From NCBI GenBank assembly GCA_024279915.1, contig JAJRRB010000085.1, positions 24,686 to 88,685 on the forward strand: 64,000 nucleotides of DNA. The letters are read 5' to 3'. Under the pieces are notes generated by a model, which saw nothing but the letters and a program-made list of their open reading frames with translations, was not told where the DNA came from and did not search any database. This document shows, one piece after another, positions 52,576-62,239 of this stretch (position 1 is its first letter; each line of letters starts with the position of its first letter). The DNA is from Deltaproteobacteria bacterium. Its GTDB lineage: Bacteria > Desulfobacterota > Desulfuromonadia > Desulfuromonadales > BM103. The translations under genes were made by a program, and so were the position numbers.

Positions 52576-53652
52576 TTACAATAGTGATCGAATCGCAGAG
52601 GCGACCCGTTCCGGGGCCATCCTGTCTCTGGAACCAAACACCCACTCAAAATACTCTTTTCGGGCATTAGAATAAACACACTCATCACCAATGGACCGCT
52701 CTATGGCATCACCCAGCTTATCGTCGCCAGCAAAAAAGGTTTCTCCACAGGAGTATAGTCGCATTATCCCTTCCAGGTCATCTTTGTGTATTCCGCACTT
52801 ATTGCCAAGTTCAAATACTTTTTCGCGAGAATGCAAATCGGTTTCAATAAAAAGCTGTGGGAGGTCATAAAAAAGAGATTCTTCTGCCGGAGAGTTGGCG
52901 TCAGAAATAATGAGATCTACAACTGACAACAAATCCGAAAGTTTATTCCCTGCTCTATCCAACAAAGTGTTACCACGTGAACGGCACAATCTATTTAGTT
53001 TGAAAAAATCCAGGCTGTCACCGATGCGCGCATTAAGAGACTGGCTGGGATGAGGCCTTATAATCAGGTTATAATGCTTGGGCGTTTCTTGAATCAACTC
53101 CTCAGCAAGCAACCCCAATGAGCCAATTGACTTTCTGCTAGGGGTATAAAGAATCGTTTTCTTTTGGGGCTCCAGACCAAGAGCGAGATGCTTTTGTTCA
53201 CGAAGGAGATCATCACAGTCAGGATACTCTGCAAATGGCAAGTAACCAGTATGAACACAATTCAAAGTGATATCAGGATGTCGACTTATCATGCTTTGCA
53301 TACGCGGTCCGGTAACGCATAAGAGGTCAAAATGCGCGTTTTTTTCTATCGCTTCCGGGGTAAGAAACATGTAGGTGCCATGGAAGACCATGCACTTCTT
53401 TGCACTAAAAGGCCTCAGCAAGCGACCATAAGGGGAACCGGTGACTATGACCTCAGCATCCCTCATCGCGGCGTTACCCGGGAAGAACCGGGGGAACCTT
53501 TTGGAGAAACGTTTACGTTGAATCTCTGGATAGGTTTTACCAACGGTCGCCAGAGTCGAAGCCCTTGAGCTTACGAATACTCCTCCGGTCTTTTCGTAGA
53601 CCTGTGCTAATGCCTGAACAGCCTGAAACATCTGTGAAAAATAAACAATCAC
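52576..53652 (-). CDS. CDP-glycerol glycerophosphotransferase-like protein
   Basis: A 358-residue GT-B-like protein with VFHGTYMFLTPEAIEKNAHF, LLCVTGPRMQSMI, TILYTPSRKS, LIIRPHPSQSLN and the donor-site segment LLSVVDLIISDANSPAEESL. This order matches the C-terminal catalytic half of TagB/TagF-type polyol-phosphate transferases. In a Gram-negative glycan locus such proteins often add phosphoglycerol or a sugar to O-antigen or core. No CDP-glycerol synthesis gene is seen nearby. It is located between the pse genes and the kinase-like genes. Confidence 0.75.
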   Translation of the reverse strand: MIVYFSQMFQAVQALAQVYEKTGGVFVSSRASTLATVGKTYPEIQRKRFSKRFPRFFPGNAAMRDAEVIVTGSPYGRLLRPFSAKKCMVFHGTYMFLTPEAIEKNAHFDLLCVTGPRMQSMISRHPDITLNCVHTGYLPFAEYPDCDDLLREQKHLALGLEPQKKTILYTPSRKSIGSLGLLAEELIQETPKHYNLIIRPHPSQSLNARIGDSLDFFKLNRLCRSRGNTLLDRAGNKLSDLLSVVDLIISDANSPAEESLFYDLPQLFIETDLHSREKVFELGNKCGIHKDDLEGIMRLYSCGETFFAGDDKLGDAIERSIGDECVYSNARKEYFEWVFGSRDRMAPERVASAIRSLL

Positions 53653-53780
53653 TCAGCAATCCCTCCCGGGAAACTTACTACCGTCCAACAGTAGGTTGAG
53701 CCCGAAACAACTTCAAGGCGGACATTCCAGAACTGAATCGCAAAACATATCTGGTGCATCGACGAGAGCGCGATCAACAT

Positions 53781-55190
53781 TTAACGTGGCAGATGTCTAT
53801 CGAACCATTTCTGCAACTCAGGGCTGGACTGCCAGTTACTCAAAAAACGTTCTCTATCAACTTTAAGGAGCTTGTTAAAACGTGCCCGAGTCGAGGGCTC
53901 ATACATTGCGTCGAGATCGAGGACACAGGGAGTATTATCAACAAGCAGAAAATTTGTTGCCTTGCAGTCACCGTGATGAATACCAACTTTTTGAAACAAC
54001 TCAAATAAAAGGACAAAGTTCCTTGCTGCCTTTTCGAAGACAGGGGACCCAAATACAACAGTTTCAAAGAAGGTGCTGGCCAGAGGCCCATCCTGAAAAT
54101 CGCAAACATAATAACCCGTTGAACGCAACGGACCAAAACGTTTTTCAATCACGGCAACCGCTCTGGGTGATACGATACCGGAGATTTTGAAATGATGGGC
54201 ATTCCCCCATGAAGTCCATGCCCGGGTCTGTCTGAAGCAGCGACTCAAGTAATGTAGAGGATTCTTGATATTGTAACGTTTAATGACCCAGTCACAATCA
54301 TCGGATTTAACACGCACAACGGTACACGTATTGCCGTCCTTCAAGACTTCTCCACCGCGCATATAGTCATCCGGATTCGCCAAAAGACTATTCAGCGTTT
54401 CTCCTTGGGCATCGCGGCGAGAGATAGAGACCTGTCCATTTCCATGAGCCCGAATAAACTCACTGCAAGTCCGGTAGCACTTACTGACATATTTGTGGCG
54501 ACGCTTGCGTCTAACTTTTGGCAGGTCCACTTTCAGTTTAGCAGCAAGTTGTGCGCTATCCATATCACGCTGCTGAGCATAAGAGAGGGTGGCGGCATCA
54601 AAAAACATATCATCTCTCGGAAATAGCTGCGCGAAGAAAAGGGCTAGATTATGGCTTGTGGTGATGATATCCAAGGGTTTACCATTATCCTGTAGGCATA
54701 CAGCATCACCATCGACAGCAAATATATTCTGACCTGAAATTAAAAAGTTCTCCAAATGCAAATCTTTCTGAGCCAAACCAGAATCATGCAGTGCAGCAAT
54801 CATATCAAGAAGTTGATTCAGAAGAATCGTTTTCTCCTCTGAAGATGTGAGATTGTTCCATACGTCCGAGGCAGTTTGTACATCATTCAGAAGTTCGAAA
54901 ACAAGAACAGGTGTGCCGTTATCCAGTTGACCCGAGAAAAGGAGCTCAGGGGTACGTAATTCAGCCTGCCTTAGCGCCTCGACGCCAGATTTCTCTCTTG
55001 ACCAGTGCCGGTGTGCACTTCGTGAGTCAAAAAACAACTTAACCAGCACAGGCCTCTGTTGCCAGACACCTGTACAGACCAGACGCTTTTCAGGCAAATC
55101 CCGCAGGACTCGGTCACAAATCAGTGAACTCTCATCACTGACTTCGCCAAGATGGATTGTGAAAGGTAATTCTTTCGTGAAAGGTTTCAT
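53781..55190 (-). CDS. two-domain lipopolysaccharide-kinase-like protein
   Basis: About 469 residues with two kinase-like lobes in tandem. The first has the catalytic-loop-like HDSGLAQKDLHLENFLI and the metal-site-like NIFAVDGDAV near 170-190. The second has VGIHHGDCKATNFLLVDN followed by PCVLDLDAM near 430. Both correspond to the HxDxxxxN...D pattern of WaaP/InaA-type kinases, with HGD and KDL variants. Known relatives phosphorylate LPS heptose or Kdo. A protein with two such domains in one chain is unusual and the two may act on different positions, or one may be regulatory. The start at 55190 is preferred over a TTG at 55220. Confidence 0.75.
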   Translation of the reverse strand: MKPFTKELPFTIHLGEVSDESSLICDRVLRDLPEKRLVCTGVWQQRPVLVKLFFDSRSAHRHWSREKSGVEALRQAELRTPELLFSGQLDNGTPVLVFELLNDVQTASDVWNNLTSSEEKTILLNQLLDMIAALHDSGLAQKDLHLENFLISGQNIFAVDGDAVCLQDNGKPLDIITTSHNLALFFAQLFPRDDMFFDAATLSYAQQRDMDSAQLAAKLKVDLPKVRRKRRHKYVSKCYRTCSEFIRAHGNGQVSISRRDAQGETLNSLLANPDDYMRGGEVLKDGNTCTVVRVKSDDCDWVIKRYNIKNPLHYLSRCFRQTRAWTSWGNAHHFKISGIVSPRAVAVIEKRFGPLRSTGYYVCDFQDGPLASTFFETVVFGSPVFEKAARNFVLLFELFQKVGIHHGDCKATNFLLVDNTPCVLDLDAMYEPSTRARFNKLLKVDRERFLSNWQSSPELQKWFDRHLPR

Positions 55191-55292
55191 CTGTGATGGT
55201 TTCTGTATGGATATGAGCAATAAGTTCAGAGGATCATGTAAGTACGAGAACCAAACAGCGGTACAGAAAATTTGTAGCGCCTCTACTACAAA

Positions 55293-55967
55293 TCAGCCCC
55301 TGCCCTCCACAGAAAGAACTGCCTGCATTTTCGCAAGGAACTCCTGTTTGTAGTTATCTGGCAAACAACTGGTTTTGAAGTATATATCCATAAACCTGCT
55401 CACACCAAATCTCTTTACTGATTCCTGATCAACTTTGTATCGTGCAAGGTGTCTGAAATTTCTCAAACGTGCGCTAGGCGAAAGGGGTGCCGCCTCGATT
55501 TTCATATCAGCAATATCAATAAGGCCCAAAGGACTCATTACATCTTGAAAAATAATATTATTTAAATGTATCGATCGAAACAAAACACCTTTGTCATGCA
55601 ATTGCGCCAGGAGAATAATGAACTTTTCCAAGACATCGTCGTGAGAGTCTCTGGCTCTCAGTGCTGCCCTGAGAGTTTGCCCCGGAATGGGCCGGTAGAT
55701 AATCAGAGCCCTTTTGATCGGCTTGCAATAAACCTCGTTTTCAACATCAATCGTATGGAAACCAAGTTTCTTGAGAGTTTTTGCATTCTCAACAAAACGG
55801 GAGGCGTAGGATTTTAACAACGCAGAAGATAAGAAGCGCTTTCGGCGAAAAAGTTTAACAATGTGTCCATCGGACGTTTCAAGGACCTTGACACCATGTT
55901 TGTCACGCTCCATAACAATAGAGCAACCAACTAATTGTTGATATTCATCAAAGGAAAGGGATTTCAC
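55293..55967 (-). CDS. InaA/toluene-tolerance-type kinase-like protein
   Basis: A 224-residue protein with VLETSDGHIVKLFRRKRFLS (ATP-site Lys), LIIYRPIPGQTLRAALRA, LAQLHDKGVLFRSIHLNNII and MSPLGLIDIADM. The catalytic HRD/HxDxxxxN loop reads FRSIHLNNII, so the usual Asp is replaced by Ser-Ile and the residue HLNN is retained. This variant occurs in toluene-tolerance-annotated proteins of LPS clusters. It is likely membrane-surface associated and acts on LPS core or its precursors. It lies between gmhA and the two-domain kinase. Confidence 0.72.
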   Translation of the reverse strand: MKSLSFDEYQQLVGCSIVMERDKHGVKVLETSDGHIVKLFRRKRFLSSALLKSYASRFVENAKTLKKLGFHTIDVENEVYCKPIKRALIIYRPIPGQTLRAALRARDSHDDVLEKFIILLAQLHDKGVLFRSIHLNNIIFQDVMSPLGLIDIADMKIEAAPLSPSARLRNFRHLARYKVDQESVKRFGVSRFMDIYFKTSCLPDNYKQEFLAKMQAVLSVEGRG

Positions 55968-56009
55968 TGACAGAATAGTCTCCGCTTATGGCCCTCAATA
56001 GGACGCTCT

Positions 56010-56597
56010 TCAGATTTCATCACGAACCTGAGCAAAAAGGCCCTTTTCAACCAGATCACAAAGGATATGAATAACAAAGAGATGAGCTTCCTGAACACGA
56101 GGAGTTTCAGCGCTTGGGACTATCAGGCTGAGATCAACAACAGGACCGATCTCACCACCATCACAGCCTAACAAACCAATAGTTTTTGCACCAAGTGCTT
56201 GACCAGCCTCTAAAGCACATTTAACGTTTTGAGAATTTCCACTGGTGGAAATACCAACAATGACATCGCCAGGATTGGTTAATGCCTCTACCTGCCGTTT
56301 AAAAACTTCATCAAACCCATAATCATTACTAACAGCAGTCATGATGGAGCTGTCTGTCGTCAAGGCAATAGCCGGAAGAGCCTTGCGCTCCAAGAGAAAG
56401 CGTCCGATCATTTCCGCAGCAAAATGCTGTGCGTCTGCAGCAGAACCTCCGTTACCCATGAGTAGGATTTTTCTTCCATTCCGCAAAGCATCAACTAAAA
56501 TTTCTGCGCAATCAGTGATCGATACAACCAGATGCTCTTCAACCAGCTTGATGACCTCGATATGCGCCTTCAGCTGACGATTAATTTCATCAACCAT
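56010..56597 (-). CDS. gmhA: phosphoheptose isomerase
   Basis: About 195 residues of SIS fold: [60 protein letters not shown] and [20 protein letters not shown] with the catalytic Glu and His residues. It converts sedoheptulose 7-phosphate to heptose 7-phosphate, the first step of ADP-heptose synthesis. GAAAGGAAAAATA precedes the ATG at 56597, which overlaps the upstream stop. Confidence 0.96.
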   Translation of the reverse strand: MVDEINRQLKAHIEVIKLVEEHLVVSITDCAEILVDALRNGRKILLMGNGGSAADAQHFAAEMIGRFLLERKALPAIALTTDSSIMTAVSNDYGFDEVFKRQVEALTNPGDVIVGISTSGNSQNVKCALEAGQALGAKTIGLLGCDGGEIGPVVDLSLIVPSAETPRVQEAHLFVIHILCDLVEKGLFAQVRDEI

Positions 56598-58140
56598 TAT
56601 TTTTCCTTTCATAGATCATTGCTACCTTTCCACGACCCGAGATTGACTCAACAAGTGCAAACTCTTTAAAAGCAGGGAGCTTGTCAACATCTCTGTCATT
56701 TAGATAGACAACAAGAATATCACTATCCTTTGCCAAAGCCCTCTTTTCAAACCTATTTATGTCTACACGTTTAAAAGTATCATAGGATCCGCGTAACAAA
56801 CCGGCGTAATAAGCTATTCTTTCATCATTTACAATTAGCCTGGACTGCAAAAGGTCACGATTCTCGCGCAACCAAGTCCCCGCTATCTTGATTTCACTTT
56901 TTTGTTGTGTCGTTTTGTAGAAAGCACGTCCTAACGGAAAGACAAAGCATAATATAATTGCAACAGAGAAAAGAACATTTCGAAACCTAGAGTTGTTCAT
57001 TGGTGTGATCATGCGATCCATGCCATGTCCAATCAAAACATAGGACAAAACAACCGGCACAAGTAGATAACGACCGGCAATAAAGTTCCAAGTCATCAAA
57101 AACAGGTAATCCATTACGAGAAAACCAACAAGAACCGACAGAAACAGGAAGAGTACATTGCTACAACGATCGCGCAACTTCAGGCCGACAAAGAGAGGCA
57201 GAATAAGGAGAGGAGACACAGCTCCTAAAAAAGTCTGCATCATACCGATCAAATAGATCAGGTAGATGTTATACCGTGCATACTCAAAAAAATCATGCGC
57301 CGATTCTCCCCCGGGAAAGTTCCCTTCAACACTTGCAAGATGCTTGTAAATGCTCATGTAGGTTTGCATTTGATCGGTTCGGAAATAGTGAGCGAATTTT
57401 GCATATATAACTGACAAGGTTTCCTGTGGCAACGCACCAAGGGCAAAAAGAATCGCCACAGCAAAGACACTGCCAACCGGGAGAGAGCCAAAAGCGAGCA
57501 AACTCTTTAAAACCACCGTACGGTTGTCACCCGCAAACAACACGAGTACAGAGAGTGACAAAAAGACAATAAGAATAAAAACGATGCCTTCAGGTCGAAT
57601 AAGAACTGAAGTACAGGCTATTACACCTGCAAACAAAGAGAGCACCCATCTCGATTCTTTCTGAGCAGCTAGCAGGAGCCAGAGAGAGAGGATAATCAGG
57701 AACAGAAAAGACGGATCCTTGATGACTGTCGCACATTTTCCATTAATAGATGACGCAAAAGTAAAGACCAGGGCCGTACAGAAAGCCGCTCTTCGACTAA
57801 ATATTTCTTGTGTAATCAAGTACAGGGGGATCGTTGCCAGTACCAGAGCGATACTGGAAAGAATCTTGCCAGCAAGATGCCAATCAGAGATAAATAGATG
57901 GCTCAATCCAAGCAGGAAAGTAAAACCAAGCATCTTGTCGTGAGAAAAAGCTGCAGCAATATTGCCACGAAAGAGCTCATGGGCTGAATTAAGATAGCGG
58001 ATACCGTCAGGGTTGATAATTTCTGACTGGGAAACCAGTACGATTTTAATAAACAGGGAGCACACCAGCAATATTGCCATTGAACGATCAAGTTTTCCCC
58101 AGACTATTCGGTTAAGATCCAAAGTAAACACCCCAATCAA
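56590..58140 (-). CDS. GT39-like membrane glycosyltransferase
   Basis: A 516-residue protein with about ten membrane spans. The first periplasmic loop has [20 protein letters not shown], where the acidic DG motif is typical of GT-C enzymes (family 39/ArnT-like) that use polyprenyl-phosphate-linked sugars. Later segments include [20 protein letters not shown], also usual in this family. It probably modifies lipid A or core on the periplasmic side of the inner membrane. It overlaps waaP at one end and gmhA at the other, showing tight operon packing. Confidence 0.8.
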   Translation of the reverse strand: MIGVFTLDLNRIVWGKLDRSMAILLVCSLFIKIVLVSQSEIINPDGIRYLNSAHELFRGNIAAAFSHDKMLGFTFLLGLSHLFISDWHLAGKILSSIALVLATIPLYLITQEIFSRRAAFCTALVFTFASSINGKCATVIKDPSFLFLIILSLWLLLAAQKESRWVLSLFAGVIACTSVLIRPEGIVFILIVFLSLSVLVLFAGDNRTVVLKSLLAFGSLPVGSVFAVAILFALGALPQETLSVIYAKFAHYFRTDQMQTYMSIYKHLASVEGNFPGGESAHDFFEYARYNIYLIYLIGMMQTFLGAVSPLLILPLFVGLKLRDRCSNVLFLFLSVLVGFLVMDYLFLMTWNFIAGRYLLVPVVLSYVLIGHGMDRMITPMNNSRFRNVLFSVAIILCFVFPLGRAFYKTTQQKSEIKIAGTWLRENRDLLQSRLIVNDERIAYYAGLLRGSYDTFKRVDINRFEKRALAKDSDILVVYLNDRDVDKLPAFKEFALVESISGRGKVAMIYERKNNG

Positions 58141-58940
58141 CTGTATTTTTTATGAAATTTCTTATGTAATCTGATCGATTTCCTGTCGATTTTTGCCCAG
58201 AGCCTAGAAAGATCCTTATGAGTTCGACCAACAGTCCTGTCTTCATAACAGGAGATAAAACGCAAACGATCTCTGATCGTCAAACCGGCATCCATACTGG
58301 AAAAATGTAACCCGGCCAAATCTTTTTCCAGCCACCTTTGTGGTACAGCAGAACGAATTTGGGTGCGATGGAGATCAATCACATACAACGGTGGATCAAA
58401 ATCATCCTTTTCCTTGAGCCATTTTACAGGTAACAAAAAATGACAGAGGTAGAAATCGCAATGGTTCACACCATTCTGATGCATGGCACGAGAAATTTCA
58501 GCAACCTTCCGGAGCAGGGCTCTCTTGCCTTTTGGTGAAAGTGGATAATTGTTCTTGTTCAGCACCAGATCTTCCAGACTGAGAGAATTTTCAATTTCTT
58601 CCGTAATGATAAAAGACTGCATACGAGCAGGATTACGACCACGGAACCCGTAACCTGCGATGGTCATCGTCTGAACACCAATTTTCTCCAGAGCCAGAAT
58701 GGCATCGTGTTCGTCTTTCGCACCCAGTACCGGAACTTTGAAATTCAGCAGTGATTTCAGAATTTCTCCCCAACCAACCCCTGGGTGAATTTTCAGAAAA
58801 TATCCCTTCCCGGAATGTTCGAAACGTAAGGTTTTGCGCCCTTTGAAGTTGCGATAAATCTTGCCTTCCGTAGCGAAAACCTGTTCAAAGGCATCTTCAC
58901 CGGAGAATTTATCTTGTAGTGCTGGGCAGAGAGTGATCAA
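58137..58940 (-). CDS. waaP: lipopolysaccharide core heptose(I) kinase
   Basis: A 267-residue protein following E. coli WaaP/RfaP well: FEQVFATEGKIYRNFKGRKT, GKGYFLKIHPGVGWGEILKS (ATP-site Lys), ITEEIENSLSLEDL, the catalytic loop GVNHCDFYLCHFLLPV and YVIDLHRTQIR (metal-site Asp). It phosphorylates O4 of the first inner-core heptose, strengthening the outer membrane. It overlaps waaG by four bases. Confidence 0.93.
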   Translation of the reverse strand: MITLCPALQDKFSGEDAFEQVFATEGKIYRNFKGRKTLRFEHSGKGYFLKIHPGVGWGEILKSLLNFKVPVLGAKDEHDAILALEKIGVQTMTIAGYGFRGRNPARMQSFIITEEIENSLSLEDLVLNKNNYPLSPKGKRALLRKVAEISRAMHQNGVNHCDFYLCHFLLPVKWLKEKDDFDPPLYVIDLHRTQIRSAVPQRWLEKDLAGLHFSSMDAGLTIRDRLRFISCYEDRTVGRTHKDLSRLWAKIDRKSIRLHKKFHKKYS

Positions 58941-60070
58941 CGCTGCTTTCTCCTGCCGGCAACAGCTTCGATGATATCAACAGCCTTATCATGAAGTCCG
59001 GTCATATCGATTCGTTCAGCATATTGGACACCATTCTCACCTAATAAACGCAACTCCGACCCGGACAGCACCTCTTCTAAGGTTTTGTCCAAGGCTTCCT
59101 GATGGAAAGGCATCGGCACCACTTTTCCGGCTCCAGCCTCTCTGACATGAAAAGCGTAGCCACAATTTTCTGTCACCACAACAGGAAGGCCCGCAGCCAT
59201 GGCTTCGATCAGAGCAGTACCAGTGTTTTCTGTCCGCGCAGGATGCAGCAAAAGGTCTGCAGCAAGCAAAAATCTCGGCACATCATCCCGACCACCGAGA
59301 AAATTGACTTGATCAGCAAGGTTCACTTTTTTCGCGAGGCTCAAGAAAGCATCAATTTTGCTTCTACCTAAAATGAACATTCTGACCCGCTTGCGCAGAG
59401 TCTCAGGCAAGCTGGCCACTGCCTTGATCGCTCGATCAACGCCTTTGGTCTGAAACGCGGAACCGACCATGAGCAACATGATATGGTCTTCAGAAAGTCC
59501 AAGTTCCACTCTGAGTTCTTCCCGTATGGAGCTAGCATTAGTGGAACGAAAACGATCTTTTGAGATCCCCGGAGGCAAGAGATGAAACCTTTCCTCTGGC
59601 GTTCCGTAACAATCGATGAATTTTTGTTTCTCCTGAGGAGACAACAAGAGGATTTCAGCTTTCGACTCAGGAGAAAAAACAGCCTTTTCAAAACCAGCAT
59701 ATGTCCTGCAACGCCCCATCAATCGGTAAGCAGCAGACCTAGTCTCTCTCATTCTGGACTGGTAGCAGGAATCTGCAGCATAATAAAGATCAAGTCCGGG
59801 CATTTTATTGAATCCAACCACAGCATCACAGGAGATATCAGACAAGAGGGCTGTGACTGTCCGGGTGAACTTCTGGCAGAGCCGATGATTAGAGATGGCC
59901 GAATGCGGCAACAGTTGGACATCAAGGCCTGCAGGCTTGTCTCCCTGCCAATCCATGGTCAGGACACGAACAGTATGTCCCCTCTCCATAGCGATACTTG
60001 CGATCTTGAGAAAATCGCGTTGCAAACCACCGAAGGGGAAATAGACATATAGGCAAAAAACAAAATTCAT
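58937..60070 (-). CDS. waaG: LPS core glucosyltransferase I
   Basis: A 377-residue GT4 enzyme of GT-B fold: CLYVYFPFGGLQRDFLKIAS at the start (WaaG-like), VVGFNKMPGLDLYYAADSC, RFHLLPPGISKDRFRSTNAS and the donor-binding AADLLLHPARTENTGTALIE followed by AMAAG. It adds the first hexose to heptose II of the LPS core. One base overlaps with waaC upstream. Confidence 0.93.
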   Translation of the reverse strand: MNFVFCLYVYFPFGGLQRDFLKIASIAMERGHTVRVLTMDWQGDKPAGLDVQLLPHSAISNHRLCQKFTRTVTALLSDISCDAVVGFNKMPGLDLYYAADSCYQSRMRETRSAAYRLMGRCRTYAGFEKAVFSPESKAEILLLSPQEKQKFIDCYGTPEERFHLLPPGISKDRFRSTNASSIREELRVELGLSEDHIMLLMVGSAFQTKGVDRAIKAVASLPETLRKRVRMFILGRSKIDAFLSLAKKVNLADQVNFLGGRDDVPRFLLAADLLLHPARTENTGTALIEAMAAGLPVVVTENCGYAFHVREAGAGKVVPMPFHQEALDKTLEEVLSGSELRLLGENGVQYAERIDMTGLHDKAVDIIEAVAGRRKQR

Positions 60071-61125
60071 TAAACTTTGTCATCCTCGCCATTGAGTAAA
60101 GCATTAACCGCACAAAGGACTTCTGCAACAGTTATACTTTGGCCACATTCATGGTCAAGTTCACAGGACTTGCGCAGGCAAGGCGAGCATGCCATGGCGG
60201 CTTGCAGTCTGATGTGGCCGTCACCAGGAGGCCCGTTACGTCGGCTGTCCGTGACACGGTAAATTGACACTGTCGGGGTACCAACTGCCGCAGCGATATG
60301 CACCGGTCCAGTATCTGCGCCGATCACCATGCGCGCTGCAGCGAGTAGAGCAACCAACTCCTGTAAGTTACCACGGGGCCAGAGGATCGCCCTGCCCTGG
60401 CACGCCTCTGAAATACGTTCTACAGCACACTTTTCAACCTCGTTTCCCCAAGTTAATACAACTTGACGGCCATCATCAAGGACCAAGGTTTTGACCAGTT
60501 CAAGCCAATGGTCAAGGGGCCATAATTTGCTCTGCCAGGTTGTTCCATAATGCGCAACCAGAAATTCTCCGCATGACAAGCCAAAATCAGCGAGCATCGT
60601 AGAGATACTTTGCGCAGCTTTAACTTCCGTAGACAGGGGGCCACACAAGGGCACCTTTACCTCGCTCGGACAAGCTGTGCGGGCAATCTGCAAGTAGCGA
60701 CTCGAAACATGGTGATTATAAAGGGGAATTTTTACCCGGTAATTGGTAGCGAGCAGGTTCGGCCATTCGCGGGCCTGACTCCGGTCGAAGCCATATCGTT
60801 TAGGAGCGCCGCTGAAGAGGGTAAATAATCCACTTTTACTGTTTCCCTGCAGGTCGAGTGTGACATCATAATGTTCCCTGCGGAGCTGACGAATCACCCT
60901 CAATGAACCAGCAACAGCGCGCTGCGCGCCAGCCTTTCGCCACATCTTGGTATCCAGGCGGACAGTCTTGCGAACCAGCGGATGATTTTCAAGGAGCGGC
61001 GCAAAACTGCTCTCGACCAGCCAATCCACAGTGACATCAGGAATTGCGGCATGCAAATAGGCAAGCACCGGCAGAGCGTGCACGAGATCTCCAAGTGCAC
61101 TGACTTTGACTATCAGTACTTTCAC
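60070..61125 (-). CDS. waaC: LPS heptosyltransferase I
   Basis: About 351 residues of GT9: VKVLIVKVSALGDLVHALPV at the start, VDWLVESSFAPLLENHPLVR, LDLQGNSKSGLFTLFSGAPK (then RYGFDRSQARE), VGADTGPVHIAAAVGTPTVS and a closing Cys-rich CSPCLRKSCELDHECGQSIT. It transfers the first heptose from ADP-heptose to Kdo. The GTG at 61125 (AGAGGCGCAC upstream) is chosen because the longer frame before it does not match the family. Only one heptosyltransferase gene lies in the window. Confidence 0.92.
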   Translation of the reverse strand: MKVLIVKVSALGDLVHALPVLAYLHAAIPDVTVDWLVESSFAPLLENHPLVRKTVRLDTKMWRKAGAQRAVAGSLRVIRQLRREHYDVTLDLQGNSKSGLFTLFSGAPKRYGFDRSQAREWPNLLATNYRVKIPLYNHHVSSRYLQIARTACPSEVKVPLCGPLSTEVKAAQSISTMLADFGLSCGEFLVAHYGTTWQSKLWPLDHWLELVKTLVLDDGRQVVLTWGNEVEKCAVERISEACQGRAILWPRGNLQELVALLAAARMVIGADTGPVHIAAAVGTPTVSIYRVTDSRRNGPPGDGHIRLQAAMACSPCLRKSCELDHECGQSITVAEVLCAVNALLNGEDDKV

Positions 61126-61165
61126 GTGCGCCTCTGGGGAGAGATGAGAGTTTGTTGGGACAGAA

Positions 61166-62239
61166 TCACCTGCAACGCTCCACCATTTCATCAAGCATCT
61201 TGGCAAGAGGATCCATATCATCAAAGACCAACTCAACGCCAATCTGGCAACAAGGCTTTGGCAAAGTCACCGATGACAATTTGACTGCGTCTTTTTCCGT
61301 TGTAATAAGTAAATCATGATTATCACACGATTTAATCAGTCGGTTTAAGATTCCCTGATTATATTCCTGATGATCAGCCAGATACATTTCTTCTATCCGG
61401 GAAAAGCCAAATTCTCGTAAAGCTGAAAAAAATCCATCCGGTTTGGCAATACCAGCAAAAGCGAGGCAGCTTTTGCCAACATAATCCTTCGCAGAAAGAT
61501 GCTCGCCATCAAGAGTCATAATGATTTTGTCCAATTGGTGACGACTATTCATAACCGGGCACGTTGCATGGATGGGACTACACGGTGCCGCATCAGATCG
61601 TGTCATGATAATCAGATCTGCCCGTTGTAACGCGGACAATGGTTCACGCAGCATCCCCGCAGGCAACAGACGCCCATTGCCAAATGGATTTTTTGCATCC
61701 AACAGGACAATATCCAGATCTCTTTGTACAGCCTGGTGCTGGAATCCGTCGTCAAGCAAGACAATTTGTGCACCATCCTGCTCAGCCGCCTGCACACCGA
61801 GGATCCTTTTCCTGGCGACATATACCGGTACATCCGGGTTTCGAATCGCCAGCAGATAGGGCTCATCACCACATTCTTGTGGCGTCATGCATAACTTACC
61901 ATCAGTATCAGTCACTCGACCAACCGCTTGTGAATATTTCCCGCCATAGCCACGACTGACAATTGCACACTTTAGACCACGAGCCCGTACATCTTTAGCC
62001 AGGAAATCAACCATGGGAGTCTTGCCGGTTCCGCCAGTGGTCAGGTTGCCGACAGAGATGACCGGCACGGAAGCCCGGTAAGAGCTTTTCAATCCAGCAA
62101 GATAGAGTCTGCTACGCACGCGCATAACCAGCCCATACAAAAAGCTGAAGGGCCTAAGCCCCCAGAAGATGATATCAGCACGTATGGATTGTGGACCATC
62201 TGCAACCATACGTGAATATTCTGGTCGCCGTTCACTCAT
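61166..62239 (-). CDS. lpxK: tetraacyldisaccharide 4'-kinase
   Basis: A 357-residue kinase. Walker A is VGNLTTGGTGKTPMVDFLA, preceded by a membrane-associated N-terminus (SFLYGLVMRVRSRLYLAG). SRGYGGKYSQAVGRVTD, VLLDDGFQHQAVQRDLDIVL (Walker-B-like DDGFQH) and LPAGMLREPLSAL follow. It adds the 4'-phosphate to lipid A. One base overlaps with waaA upstream. Confidence 0.95.
   Translation of the reverse strand: MSERRPEYSRMVADGPQSIRADIIFWGLRPFSFLYGLVMRVRSRLYLAGLKSSYRASVPVISVGNLTTGGTGKTPMVDFLAKDVRARGLKCAIVSRGYGGKYSQAVGRVTDTDGKLCMTPQECGDEPYLLAIRNPDVPVYVARKRILGVQAAEQDGAQIVLLDDGFQHQAVQRDLDIVLLDAKNPFGNGRLLPAGMLREPLSALQRADLIIMTRSDAAPCSPIHATCPVMNSRHQLDKIIMTLDGEHLSAKDYVGKSCLAFAGIAKPDGFFSALREFGFSRIEEMYLADHQEYNQGILNRLIKSCDNHDLLITTEKDAVKLSSVTLPKPCCQIGVELVFDDMDPLAKMLDEMVERCR

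Noticed and set aside
61126..61242. 39-codon extension of waaC at its N-terminus
   Set aside because: It overlaps lpxK out of frame and heptosyltransferases begin at the KVLIVKVSALGD segment.
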